Shown piece after piece: positions 18,254 to 25,599 of a DNA stretch of 64,000 bases (positions are counted from its first letter, which is position 1; each line of letters starts with the position of its first letter). A program made the position numbers and the translations under genes. The DNA comes from Hyphomonas sediminis (GTDB taxonomy: Bacteria; Pseudomonadota; Alphaproteobacteria; Caulobacterales; Hyphomonadaceae), in the NCBI RefSeq assembly GCF_019679475.1, contig NZ_JAIEZP010000001.1:2790001-2854000 (forward strand), in the 5' to 3' direction. A model generated the notes under the pieces. The model worked only from the letters and a program-made list of their open reading frames with translations, ran no database searches and was not told where the DNA came from.

Positions 18254-18883
18254 CTACGCCGCTTTTGCCCCGTCCGTCGGTCGCCCGGCGGACTTGTCCA
18301 GCACCCCCATATCGTCCCACGCACCTTCCGGTCGGATCACCTGAAGTGGGTCGGCTCTCACCCCCAACACTTCCGGATGGCGCGGTACTGGGATTTCCAT
18401 CTCCGCATACTCAAAGCCTGAAAATGCAAACCCTTCCCGCTCGATCACCAGCCGGCAGCGGAACACCCGGCTCCAGGTCGGCCAAAGACGCGCCTGGATC
18501 TGCGCCAACGCCAGCCGGTATCCTTTGCGCGCGATAATCTCGAACGTCTCCGCCAGCAGCACTTTCAGCGCCGCTGTTCCCCGGAACGAAGGCAAGATCG
18601 ATGTGCGCTCCACCTTCGCAAATCCAGAGAACCACCGCACACGGATCGCCCCAATCGGGCGCGCGCCAGCATAAACGACCATATGCGTCGCCGTGAAATC
18701 ATTGCCATCATACTCTTCGTCATACGGGCAGTCCTGCTCGGCCATGTAGACCGCCGCGCGGATAGCCATTGCCTGCTGGTATTCCTCCAGGGTTCGGGCC
18801 GGGCGCGCGGAATAGGTCTCCAGCGCTCCTTCCGGCAATGGCCGGGCGAGCACAAGCTCACCAATCGAAGGATACCGGCTCAT
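18254..18883 (-). CDS. GNAT-fold N-acyltransferase, FeeM/autoinducer-synthase-like layout
   Basis: This protein of about 209 residues has a GNAT-type core. The segment IRAAVYMAEQDCPYDEEYDG (about residues 39-58), the strand with G-x-IRVRWF, and the region around a Glu-Arg-Thr before LPSFRGTAAL resemble N-acyl amino acid synthases and LuxI-type enzymes more than small acetyltransferases. The reaction is probably acyl transfer to an amine; donor and acceptor are unknown. The frame extends to 19150, but the ATG at 18883 overlaps the upstream stop by 4 bp (ATGA), which fixes the start and shows translational coupling to the 188-residue partner. No membrane segment or signal peptide is visible. 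The FeeM resemblance is from pattern reading only. Confidence 0.7.
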   Translation of the reverse strand: MSRYPSIGELVLARPLPEGALETYSARPARTLEEYQQAMAIRAAVYMAEQDCPYDEEYDGNDFTATHMVVYAGARPIGAIRVRWFSGFAKVERTSILPSFRGTAALKVLLAETFEIIARKGYRLALAQIQARLWPTWSRVFRCRLVIEREGFAFSGFEYAEMEIPVPRHPEVLGVRADPLQVIRPEGAWDDMGVLDKSAGRPTDGAKAA

Positions 18884-19446
18884 GCCGCATCCTCCTTCGT
18901 CACAATCTGCCCTGCCGCCAGCGGCTCCTGCCCCCAAAGGTCCGACAACCCGCCTTCGATTGGCTGGAAGCCCAGCGATGCCATCGAGCGCTTGCCGTCT
19001 TCTGTCGCTCCGCGCGCAAAGCATGGCACCGCCGCGAAGCAATCCACACGGATCACACCGGCCGCCATCATCACGCGCCGGCGTGCATCCTTGTTGGCCC
19101 CGGCATAGACGCCGATATAGACGCCCGCGCACGCCTCCCCCTCGCAACACACATGCGCCAGCGACGGCCAGCCGGGCACGAAGCTGCCATCGCGCACGGC
19201 CCCAACGCCCGCCTCGGTCAGCGGAACGGAAATGAAGATTCCGTCCACGGGGCTCCCGGTCACCCAGCCGGTAATCCCGGTCAGGCTGTCGATCCAGGTG
19301 ATCGACTCCGGCGTCGCCATGGTCTGCCCGGTCAACTCCGCCGCCAGCAGCAGGCCCGCCTTCAGCTCCACAAACTCGCCACGCCGGAAACCAAACTCCT
19401 CGGCCCGGCGCGCCAACCGCGCATAATCGATCTCAATCGTCGCCAT
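18880..19446 (-). CDS. unidentified protein coupled to the GNAT gene
   Basis: This 188-residue soluble protein begins MATIEIDYARLARRAEE and has no signal peptide. Its C-terminal half, GVIRVDCFAAVPCF followed by SLGFQPIEGGLSDLW, resembles the last strands of a GNAT fold, so it may be a degenerate or N-terminally rearranged acetyltransferase. Cysteines cluster at CCEGEAC in the middle, a possible metal or disulfide site. It is co-translated with the downstream GNAT gene through a 4-bp overlap, suggesting that the two form a complex or act in sequence. A promoter probably lies in the 118-bp gap before the acyl-CoA dehydrogenase. I do not recognise a named family. Confidence 0.65.
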   Translation of the reverse strand: MATIEIDYARLARRAEEFGFRRGEFVELKAGLLLAAELTGQTMATPESITWIDSLTGITGWVTGSPVDGIFISVPLTEAGVGAVRDGSFVPGWPSLAHVCCEGEACAGVYIGVYAGANKDARRRVMMAAGVIRVDCFAAVPCFARGATEDGKRSMASLGFQPIEGGLSDLWGQEPLAAGQIVTKEDAA

Positions 19447-19564
19447 AGATCACCTCCGCAAAATACGACCATAACGTGTATAATGCGGATGGGATCGCAC
19501 AACTCTTGGTTAACCGCAAGACAAAACTCGCGGCACAGTTGTTATTTTGTGGGGTGCAGCAGCT

Positions 19565-20611
19565 CTACACAACCAGTCCTTGCAATTGTGCGGCGGTCTG
19601 GCGGGCCTGCTCCGGCGAACCCAGCAGCTGCCGGTTCACGCCGATGCGCTTGTACCAGTAGTGCAGGCCGACAAGATCGGTGAAGCCCATGCCCCCGTGC
19701 ACCTCGGTCGAGGTGCGGGCCACGAACGTGCCCACTTCGGCCAGGTGCGCCTTGGCAAGGTTCGCCATGAACGGGCCTTCGCTGTCGCCGATGTCCAGCG
19801 CGTGCGCCGCATGCCAGATCAGCGCGCGCGAGGGCTCCAGCTTGGCCGCCATCTCTGCGCACATATGTTTCACCGCCTGGAACGAACCGATCACCCGGCC
19901 AAACTGCTGGCGCTCCTTGGCATAGGCGACGGCCTTGTCGATCATCGCCTGCGCTGCGCCGAGTGTGTCTGCTGCCACCAGCAGGCGCGCGAAAGCCATC
20001 GTTTCAGCATCCGGCGTCGCGCTGGCGAGCGGCGTTGCGCCGTCCAGCGTCACTTCATGGAAACTCCGCGTCCGGTCAATCGTCCGCATCACGGTCACAC
20101 CCGCTGCTGCGGCCTCCACCGAATGCAACGTTCCGGCCGCATCCGCCACCAGAAGGTGCGTTGCCCCGTCCACCGATTGGGCCAGCAGGCTCTTGCCGGA
20201 AAGCTTGCCGCCTTTCAGCTCCACGCCTGCACCGTCGCGCCGGGAGAACAGCTCCGTCACCGCCAGCGCAAACTTCACATCGCCCGAAGCGAGCCCACCG
20301 AGGATCTCCGGCTTGCCGGCAAATACCCGCGCCGCGACCGCTGTCGCCAGAAAACGCGACGGAGCCACATTATAGCCCAGCGCCTCCTGCACGAGACAAG
20401 CGTCCAGAGCGCCCAGCCCCAACCCGCCCGCCGATTCCGGCACGGGCAGCGCCGAAAGGCCAAACCCGGCCAAAGCCTCGTCCAGCGCAGAGCCTTCCCC
20501 GACATCGTCTGCGGCAATCTTCCGCATACGGTCTAGTGAAGCGGCGTCCCCAAGCACGCCCTTCAGGCTGTCCTGCAGCATGCGCTGGTCTTCAGAAAGT
20601 GCAAATTCCAT
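19565..20611 (-). CDS. acyl-CoA dehydrogenase family protein, short subunit
   Basis: This 348-residue protein of the acyl-CoA dehydrogenase fold begins MEFALSEDQRMLQDSL; the in-frame extension to 20641 is unlikely. It keeps the QFGRVIGSFQAVKH helix and a C-terminal VHGGMGFTD flavin-contact motif. It lacks the usual SEPGAGSD flavin/substrate loop: the equivalent region reads LFSRRDGAGV. The gene follows a full-length acyl-CoA dehydrogenase with a 4-bp gap. Such a pair, one complete and one reduced chain, is known for heterotetrameric acyl-CoA dehydrogenases of the FadE26/27-FadE28/29 type, in which both chains build each active site. The substrate, possibly a steroid side-chain or branched acyl-CoA, cannot be read from sequence. 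Confidence 0.85.
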   Translation of the reverse strand: MEFALSEDQRMLQDSLKGVLGDAASLDRMRKIAADDVGEGSALDEALAGFGLSALPVPESAGGLGLGALDACLVQEALGYNVAPSRFLATAVAARVFAGKPEILGGLASGDVKFALAVTELFSRRDGAGVELKGGKLSGKSLLAQSVDGATHLLVADAAGTLHSVEAAAAGVTVMRTIDRTRSFHEVTLDGATPLASATPDAETMAFARLLVAADTLGAAQAMIDKAVAYAKERQQFGRVIGSFQAVKHMCAEMAAKLEPSRALIWHAAHALDIGDSEGPFMANLAKAHLAEVGTFVARTSTEVHGGMGFTDLVGLHYWYKRIGVNRQLLGSPEQARQTAAQLQGLVV

Positions 20612-20615
20612 AGTC

Positions 20616-21809
20616 TTAAGCCTTCGCCAGCTTCGGCTCACGCGGCATCTCTAGGCCACGTTCCGCAATGATGTTCTTCTGGATCTGGGCCGTACCGCCC
20701 CCGATGATCAGTCCGAGGTCATACATATACCGCCACTGCCAGCTCCCATTCGCGCGCAGATGTTCGCCCTCTTCATAGAGGATGCCCAGATCGCCCAGCG
20801 CATCGATGGCCAGGCGTGCAATCTCATGATTGAGATCACATCCCTGCAGCTTCACCACAAGACCCGCCAGCCCTGCCGGCTGCCCCTGCAACCGGCTCGT
20901 CGTGATGCGCAGGCCATTGGCCTGCATCGCATAGACTTCCGCCTGAAGTTTCATCAGCCGGTCGCGCAGCAGCGGATTGTCGATCAGCCGCTCGCCATTC
21001 ATCGTTTCCGCCTGCATCAGGGCGATCAGCTCCACAAGCCGCGCCTTGGTCGCGTTCGGGTCGCCCAGCATGCCGCGCTCATGGGTCAGTGTGGCATTCG
21101 CCACTTGCCAGCCCTTGTTGGGCGCAAAGATCACGCCACTCTTCGGCACACGGACATCGGTGAAGAAAACTTCGTTGAAGTTCGCCGTGCCCGTCATGTC
21201 GACCAGCGGGCGCACCTCGATCCCCGGCGTGCTCATCGGGAAGGTGATGTAGGTGATGCCCTCATGTTTCTTCGCGGCGGGGTCCGTCCGCACAAGGCAG
21301 AAGATCATGTCGGCCTGTTTCGCCGTCGAGGTCCAGATCTTCGATCCGTTGATTACATAATGATCGCCGTCTTCCACTGCGCTCGTGCGCAGCGCGGCAA
21401 GGTCCGATCCCGCGCCTGGCTCGGAATATCCCTGGCACCAGATCATCTCGCCCTGGATGGTCGGGCGGATATAAGCCTGCTTCTGCGCCTCGGTGCCCAG
21501 CTCCAGCAGCGTCGGCACGAACATCGAAATGCCCTGCCCCGCCATCGGCCCGGGAATGCGCGTGCGCGCAAATTCCTCGGCGATGATGCGCGCCTTCAGG
21601 ATGTCCGGCTCCGCGCCGTATCCGCCATATTCCTTGGGGATCGTGCGGGCCGCCAGGCCATTCTCGATCAGGAATTTCTGCCAGGCGATCCGCTTGGGGT
21701 TCTTATACCCCTTGTCGTCCGCCGTGGGCGCAAGATGGACATTTTTCGCGAGGGTCTCAGCGACTTCCGCGCGAAAGGCTTCATATTCAGGATCAAGTGT
21801 CAGCTTCAT
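20616..21809 (-). CDS. acyl-CoA dehydrogenase, long subunit
   Basis: This 397-residue flavoprotein oxidises acyl-CoA to trans-2-enoyl-CoA and passes electrons to ETF. It has the SEPGAGSDLAALRT flavin/substrate loop, the WTSTAKQADMIFC strand, and a C-terminal GGGTAQIQKNIIAERGLEMP tail typical of FadE-like enzymes. The start MKLTLDPEYEAF at 21809 is preferred; the extension to 21893 would run through the inverted repeat in the control region. It is the first gene of a two-gene operon with the short acyl-CoA dehydrogenase. It is divergent from an enoyl-CoA hydratase, which would act on its product. Regulation probably acts on the shared 107-bp intergenic region. Confidence 0.92.
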   Translation of the reverse strand: MKLTLDPEYEAFRAEVAETLAKNVHLAPTADDKGYKNPKRIAWQKFLIENGLAARTIPKEYGGYGAEPDILKARIIAEEFARTRIPGPMAGQGISMFVPTLLELGTEAQKQAYIRPTIQGEMIWCQGYSEPGAGSDLAALRTSAVEDGDHYVINGSKIWTSTAKQADMIFCLVRTDPAAKKHEGITYITFPMSTPGIEVRPLVDMTGTANFNEVFFTDVRVPKSGVIFAPNKGWQVANATLTHERGMLGDPNATKARLVELIALMQAETMNGERLIDNPLLRDRLMKLQAEVYAMQANGLRITTSRLQGQPAGLAGLVVKLQGCDLNHEIARLAIDALGDLGILYEEGEHLRANGSWQWRYMYDLGLIIGGGTAQIQKNIIAERGLEMPREPKLAKA

Positions 21810-21834
21810 GGCCCATAGCTCGCCGACTTGCCCC

Positions 21835-21867
21835 AACGTCGCGCAAGAGGGGTTCTTGCGCGACGTT
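21835..21867. promoter_or_regulatory. 14-bp perfect inverted repeat in a divergent control region
   Basis: AACGTCGCGCAAGA (21835-21848) and its exact reverse complement (21854-21867) are separated by 5 bases. The repeat lies between the divergent acyl-CoA dehydrogenase and enoyl-CoA hydratase genes. There is no T-run on either side, so it is not an intrinsic terminator. It fits either an operator for a dimeric regulator or a 5'-UTR hairpin for the leftward operon, whose start is 26 bp away. Confidence 0.55.
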
Positions 21868-21882
21868 GCGGAAACCTTCTTA

Positions 21883-21910
21883 GCTCTCCCCAACTCAATT
21901 TAGGGAGAGC
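21883..21910 (+). promoter_or_regulatory. hairpin that includes the Shine-Dalgarno of the enoyl-CoA hydratase
   Basis: GCTCTCCC (21883-21890) and GGGAGAGC (21903-21910) form an 8-bp perfect inverted repeat with a 12-base loop. The right arm contains the likely ribosome-binding site GGGAG, 7-9 bases before the ATG at 21917. If this folds in the mRNA the ribosome-binding site is paired, a layout that suggests translational control. Confidence 0.45.
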
Positions 21911-21916
21911 CCAGAA

Positions 21917-22681
21917 ATGCCCGTCGAATACGTCAAAAAAGGCAATGTCGCGATCATCACGATGAACCGTCCGGAGGCGCGCAACGCCATCAACGGCGAA
22001 ATGGCCGCCACCATGGAAGCCGCGCTCGACCAGATGGAAGCAGATCCGGAAGTCTGGGTCGGCATCCTCACCGCCGTCGGCAAGGCCTTCTGCGCGGGCG
22101 CAGACCTGAAAGAAATCTCCGCCGGCAATGGCGGCGCCCTCTCCACCAAGAAAGGCGGCTTCGCCGGCATCGCCAAGCGCGAGCGCACCAAGCCGCTCAT
22201 CGCCGCCATCACCGGCTCGGCGCTCGCTGGCGGCACAGAAATCGCCCTCTCCTGCGACCTGATCGTCGCCGCGGACGACACCAATTTCGGCCTGCCGGAA
22301 GTCAAGCGCTCGCTCGTCGCTGGTGCTGGCGGCCTCTTCCGCCTGCCGCGCCAGATCGGCAAGGCTGCCGCCCTGGAAGCCATCCTCACGGGCGACCCGC
22401 TCTCCTCCCAGCGCGCTTACGAGCTGGGCATGGTCAACAAGGTCGTTCCGGAAGCTGAAGTCATGGCCGAAGCCGAAAAGCTCGCCGGCCGCATCACGGC
22501 CAACGCCCCGCTCGCCGTCTTCGCCAGCCGCACCGTCGCGCTCGATGCCTTCACCAAGTCGGATGAAGAACTTTGGAAAGACTCCGGCAAGGCCTTCGCC
22601 AGCCTGGTCACCACCGAAGACTATAAAGAAGGCCCCCGCGCCTTCATCGAAAAACGCGCCCCTGTCTGGAAGGGCAAGTAA
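21917..22681 (+). CDS. enoyl-CoA hydratase/isomerase family protein (crotonase)
   Basis: This 254-residue crotonase-fold enzyme probably hydrates trans-2-enoyl-CoA to 3-hydroxyacyl-CoA in fatty-acid or related acyl-CoA degradation. The oxyanion-hole segments are AFCAGADLKE and SALAGGTEIALSCDL; the FGLPEVKRSLVAGAGG segment carries the Glu expected for hydratase activity and the second-half CoA contacts. The length is standard and the fold is soluble. It is divergent from the acyl-CoA dehydrogenase pair and supplies the next beta-oxidation step. Its Shine-Dalgarno lies within a short hairpin. Exact substrate and the hydratase/isomerase distinction are not resolvable here. Confidence 0.92.
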   Translation: MPVEYVKKGNVAIITMNRPEARNAINGEMAATMEAALDQMEADPEVWVGILTAVGKAFCAGADLKEISAGNGGALSTKKGGFAGIAKRERTKPLIAAITGSALAGGTEIALSCDLIVAADDTNFGLPEVKRSLVAGAGGLFRLPRQIGKAAALEAILTGDPLSSQRAYELGMVNKVVPEAEVMAEAEKLAGRITANAPLAVFASRTVALDAFTKSDEELWKDSGKAFASLVTTEDYKEGPRAFIEKRAPVWKGK

Positions 22682-22708
22682 TCCCCACCCCTCCACGGGA
22701 AACAAAAA

Positions 22709-22736
22709 AAACGGCCACTCCCCAGAGTGGCCGTTT
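22709..22736. terminator. bidirectional intrinsic terminator
   Basis: AAACGGCCACTC and GAGTGGCCGTTT form a 12-bp perfect stem with a CCCA loop, and an A-run precedes it (a U-run on the minus-strand transcript). It sits between the convergent enoyl-CoA hydratase and the acidic protein gene and can stop both. Confidence 0.85.
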
Positions 22737-22768
22737 GCATTTCCCAGTTTAACCAACCAAGGCCTCCG

Positions 22769-23116
22769 TCAGGCGGCCTCTTCGACCTCGTCTTCCTCTT
22801 CCTCGTCGGAAGCCGGATAGAGCGGTCCGTACACAACTTCTTCCGGAATGCTGGCCAGCCGTGCCATCAGGTCCTTGCCCTCGGCTTCGGTTTCGGCGTC
22901 ATCCCATTCCACTTCGTCTGCTGCCGCGACCCATTCGGCCTCGACCAGCGCGTAACCTTCCTCGTCAAAGGAATCTTCGATTTTCGTGAATGCTTCATCT
23001 TCGCTCGCGGCGTTGACGGCCACGATCAGATAAGCACGGTCCATGCCTTCCAGGGCGCCATCGCTCCCCTCGCCGCACAGCACTTCGCAGGATACCAGAT
23101 AGGCAGTTTGCGACAC
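22769..23116 (-). CDS. conserved-looking acidic protein of unknown function
   Basis: This 115-residue soluble protein begins MSQTAYLVSCEVLCGEG and ends in a strongly acidic tail (ASDEEEEDEVEEAA). The first half reads like a small alpha/beta domain with the strand AYLIVAVNAASEDEAFTKIED; no catalytic motif, signal peptide or membrane helix is visible. Net charge is very negative, which may reflect a marine habitat or nucleic-acid mimicry, but neither can be shown. It is a single gene followed by the terminator at 22709-22736. I do not recognise a family. Confidence 0.65.
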   Translation of the reverse strand: MSQTAYLVSCEVLCGEGSDGALEGMDRAYLIVAVNAASEDEAFTKIEDSFDEEGYALVEAEWVAAADEVEWDDAETEAEGKDLMARLASIPEEVVYGPLYPASDEEEEDEVEEAA

Positions 23117-23298
23117 AGGTCATCTCCATAATTGTTCGCAAGGGGCAGCAGATCACGCAGCACAAAGCACACACGAACCGGCCGGACGCATCCCCGCCAG
23201 ACCGCCCGCTTCGGCAAATTCTTTGCTTCATGATTGAGTAGAAAAGTCACACGAGTTTCTTAAGAACTCGCTAACCGTTTGCGGCGCGACTCAAATGA

Positions 23299-23360
23299 CC
23301 CTCACCTCCCCTTGCGCGGGAGAGGAGGGGCCCGCCGCCAAAGGCGGTGGGAGGTGAGGG
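23299..23360. repeat. intergenic inverted-repeat element
   Basis: CCCTCACCTCCC (23299-23310) and GGGAGGTGAGGG (23349-23360) are exact reverse complements around a GC-rich centre that itself contains smaller dyads. The layout suggests a mobile or REP-like palindromic unit rather than a terminator, since no T-run follows. Confidence 0.55.
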
Positions 23361-23406
23361 CCTCCGCCCCATCCGCCCGCCAGTATCCCGCTTAAAAGTG
23401 ACCCGC

Positions 23407-23479
23407 TCATCCCCGCGAAGGCGGGGATCTCGCAAGGCAATGCGAACCCTGTCCGGATTCCCGCCTTCGCGGGAATGAG
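23407..23479. repeat. paired inverted copies of a CCCGCGAAGGCGGG-type repeat
   Basis: A unit with core CCCCGCGAAGGCGGGG (23411-23426) is mirrored by one with core CCCGCCTTCGCGGG (23459-23472). The flanking CTCAT and ATGAG also match in inverted orientation. Each unit is itself a dyad. This type of unit is common between genes in alphaproteobacteria and probably behaves as a REP-like element. Confidence 0.6.
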
Positions 23480-23493
23480 CGGAGTGAGGAAAC

Positions 23494-24240
23494 CTAGTCC
23501 TCCCGCACAACCCGCGCCTTCCCCCGCCCCAGGCTCAGCGCCTTGATCGCGCCGCGGAAGGTGCGCACCTCCTGCTCCGTCCACTGAGCACGCACCAGAG
23601 CGTTGCGCAAATTGGTGATCATCACCGGCGTCTTTTCCGGCGGATAGAAATAACCTGCCCGCTCCAGCTCCGCCTCGAAATGCTCGAACATGCCGATCAG
23701 GTTTTCGCGCGTCGCCGTCTCGCCCACGCCCTCGGCCTTGCCTTCAAACTTCCCGCCAAGCCCCGCGCTCGCCCCCCATTGATGGCAGAACACGCCGACC
23801 GCCTGCGCCAGGTTCAGGGATGAGAAATCCGGGTTCACCGGATAGGTGAGGATCGCGTCGCATAAGGCCACCGCCTCGTTCGGCAGTCCGGATTTCTCGC
23901 CCCCGAACAGCACGGCCACCTTCCCGCCCCGCGCCTTCAGGTCGTCCACCGCTTCGGCGGCGCCAAACACGGCCTTCTCCATCCCGCGCGGCCGCGCCGT
24001 CGTGGCGATGGTATAGGTCCGGTCCGCCATCGCCGCTTCCAGCGTGTCGAACACCGTCACCTCAACACCCTGCCCCAGCGCCCCGGCAGACATCGCCTCG
24101 GCCGCCTCGCTCGGCCAGCCGTCCCTCGGGCGCACCAACCGCAGGTCCGTCAGACCAAAATTGAGCATTACACGGGCCGCCGCGCCGATATTTTCGCCCA
24201 ACTGGGGAGCGTGCAGGATAATTGCAGGTTTGCCTTGCAT
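23494..24240 (-). CDS. trmJ: tRNA (cytidine/uridine-2'-O-)-methyltransferase, TrmJ-type SpoU enzyme
   Basis: This 248-residue SPOUT-class enzyme methylates the 2'-O position of a ribose in tRNA, position 32 in characterised TrmJ proteins. The N-terminus HAPQLGENIGAAARVMLNFG carries the SpoU motif 1 Asn-Ile-Gly-Ala-x-x-Arg. Motif 2 is VLFGGEKSGLPNE and motif 3 is SSLNLAQAVGVFCHQW, which together form the SAM-binding trefoil knot. The C-terminal extension (about 165-248) with MFEHFEAELERAGYF is the TrmJ-type dimer tail. It is divergent from icd with an 84-bp gap. Confidence 0.88.
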   Translation of the reverse strand: MQGKPAIILHAPQLGENIGAAARVMLNFGLTDLRLVRPRDGWPSEAAEAMSAGALGQGVEVTVFDTLEAAMADRTYTIATTARPRGMEKAVFGAAEAVDDLKARGGKVAVLFGGEKSGLPNEAVALCDAILTYPVNPDFSSLNLAQAVGVFCHQWGASAGLGGKFEGKAEGVGETATRENLIGMFEHFEAELERAGYFYPPEKTPVMITNLRNALVRAQWTEQEVRTFRGAIKALSLGRGKARVVRED

Positions 24241-24324
24241 GAGTGCCTACCTTCCGGGTTTTGACGCCGCCTGTGGGTCTGCTATAGCCCCGGCAAACCG
24301 TACGCAGCGCAAGGATTCTAAAAA

Positions 24325-25542
24325 ATGGCGAAGATCAAGGTCAAAAACCCGATTGTGGAGATGGACGGGGACGAGATGACCCGGATCATCTGGCAGATCA
24401 TCAAGGACAAGCTGATCTACCCCTATCTCGACATCGACCTGAAATATTACGACCTGTCGATCCAGAAACGCGACGAAACCGACGACCAGATCACCATCGA
24501 CGCGGCTGAAGCCACCAAGAAATACGGTGTCGCCGTCAAATGTGCGACCATCACGCCGGACGAAGCACGCGTTGAGGAATTCGGCCTGAAGAAGATGTGG
24601 AAGTCGCCCAACGGCACCATCCGCAACATCCTCGGCGGCGTCGTGTTCCGCGAGCCGATCGTGATCTCCAACATCCCGCGCCTCGTTCCGGGCTGGACGA
24701 AGCCGGTCATCATCGGCCGTCACGCTTTCGGCGACCAGTACCGCGCCACTGACTTCCTCGTCCCCGGCAAGGGCAAGCTGACGATGAAATTCGAAGGCGA
24801 AGACGGCAAGGTCATCGAAAAAGAAGTTTACGACTTCCCCGGCGCCGGCATCGCCATGGGCATGTACAACATCGACGAGTCGATCCGCGATTTCGCCCGC
24901 GCCTCGTTCAACTACGGCCTCCAGCGCAAGCTGCCGGTTTACCTCTCGACCAAGAACACCATCCTGAAAGCCTATGACGGCCGCTTCAAGGACATCTTCG
25001 CCGAGATCTGGGAAACCGAGTTCAAGGACCAGTTCGCCGCCTTCAAGGGCACCTACGAGCACCGCCTCATCGACGATATGGTCGCCGCTGCCATGAAATG
25101 GTCGGGCGGCTATGTCTGGGCTTGTAAGAACTATGACGGCGACGTTCAGTCCGACACGGTTGCCCAGGGCTACGGCTCGCTTGGCCTGATGACCTCCGTG
25201 CTGCTCTCGCCCGATGGCAAGACCGTCGAAGCCGAAGCCGCTCACGGCACCGTCACGCGCCACTACCGCAACCACCAGAAGGGCGAAGCGACCTCGACCA
25301 ACTCGATCGCTTCGATCTACGCCTGGACGCAGGGCCTCGACCATCGCGGCCGCATGGACGAGACCCCCGAAGTGCGCAAGTTCGCCCAGACGCTCGAAAA
25401 GGTCATCGTGCAAACCGTCGAAGCCGGTTTCATGACGAAAGACCTCGCCCTCCTCGTCGGCCCCGATCAGGGCTACCTGACGACCGAAGGCTTCATCGAG
25501 AAAGTCGCCCAGAACCTCGAAATCGAGATGGGCAAAGCCTGA
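24325..25542 (+). CDS. icd: NADP-dependent isocitrate dehydrogenase
   Basis: This 405-residue TCA-cycle enzyme oxidatively decarboxylates isocitrate to 2-oxoglutarate with NADP. It matches the homodimeric type shared by alphaproteobacteria and eukaryotic cytosol/mitochondria. Visible motifs include the substrate-binding [12 protein letters not shown] region (about residues 94-105) and [11 protein letters not shown], which contacts the NADP phosphate. Conserved acidic metal ligands lie around [28 protein letters not shown]. An AAGGA ribosome-binding site lies ahead of the ATG. A strong intrinsic terminator follows. The minus strand is almost fully open here, a codon-bias artefact. Confidence 0.97.
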   Translation: MAKIKVKNPIVEMDGDEMTRIIWQIIKDKLIYPYLDIDLKYYDLSIQKRDETDDQITIDAAEATKKYGVAVKCATITPDEARVEEFGLKKMWKSPNGTIRNILGGVVFREPIVISNIPRLVPGWTKPVIIGRHAFGDQYRATDFLVPGKGKLTMKFEGEDGKVIEKEVYDFPGAGIAMGMYNIDESIRDFARASFNYGLQRKLPVYLSTKNTILKAYDGRFKDIFAEIWETEFKDQFAAFKGTYEHRLIDDMVAAAMKWSGGYVWACKNYDGDVQSDTVAQGYGSLGLMTSVLLSPDGKTVEAEAAHGTVTRHYRNHQKGEATSTNSIASIYAWTQGLDHRGRMDETPEVRKFAQTLEKVIVQTVEAGFMTKDLALLVGPDQGYLTTEGFIEKVAQNLEIEMGKA

Positions 25543-25550
25543 TCCAATCC

Positions 25551-25580
25551 GAGGCCGGCCTTCATAAGCCGGCCTCTTTT
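25551..25580 (+). terminator. intrinsic terminator of icd
   Basis: GAGGCCGGC and GCCGGCCTC form a 9-bp perfect stem with an 8-base loop, followed by TTTTCTT. It begins 9 bp after the icd stop codon. Confidence 0.88.
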
Positions 25581-25599
25581 CTTCCGACAGGCGAACCGG

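Larger units (their letters stand above)
23117..23493. other. 377-bp intergenic region rich in dyad repeats
   Basis: I see no gene here; the short open frames are unsupported. The left part should carry the promoter of the acidic-protein gene. The right two thirds contain two separate inverted-repeat elements (23299-23360 and 23407-23479) of the kind scattered between genes in alphaproteobacterial chromosomes. Confidence 0.7.

Noticed and set aside
18884-19150. Upstream extension of the GNAT protein to 19150
   Set aside because: Arg/Gly-rich translation antisense-like in composition and inside the partner gene; the ATGA overlap at 18880-18883 marks the start.
19447-19564. EcfG-type promoter search upstream of the GNAT pair
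   Set aside because: An AACG occurs but no GTTCC at 16-17 bases, so no promoter of this class is supported.
21806-22756. 316-codon minus-strand frame opposite the enoyl-CoA hydratase
   Set aside because: Antisense to a clear crotonase gene and runs through its terminator; a codon-bias shadow.
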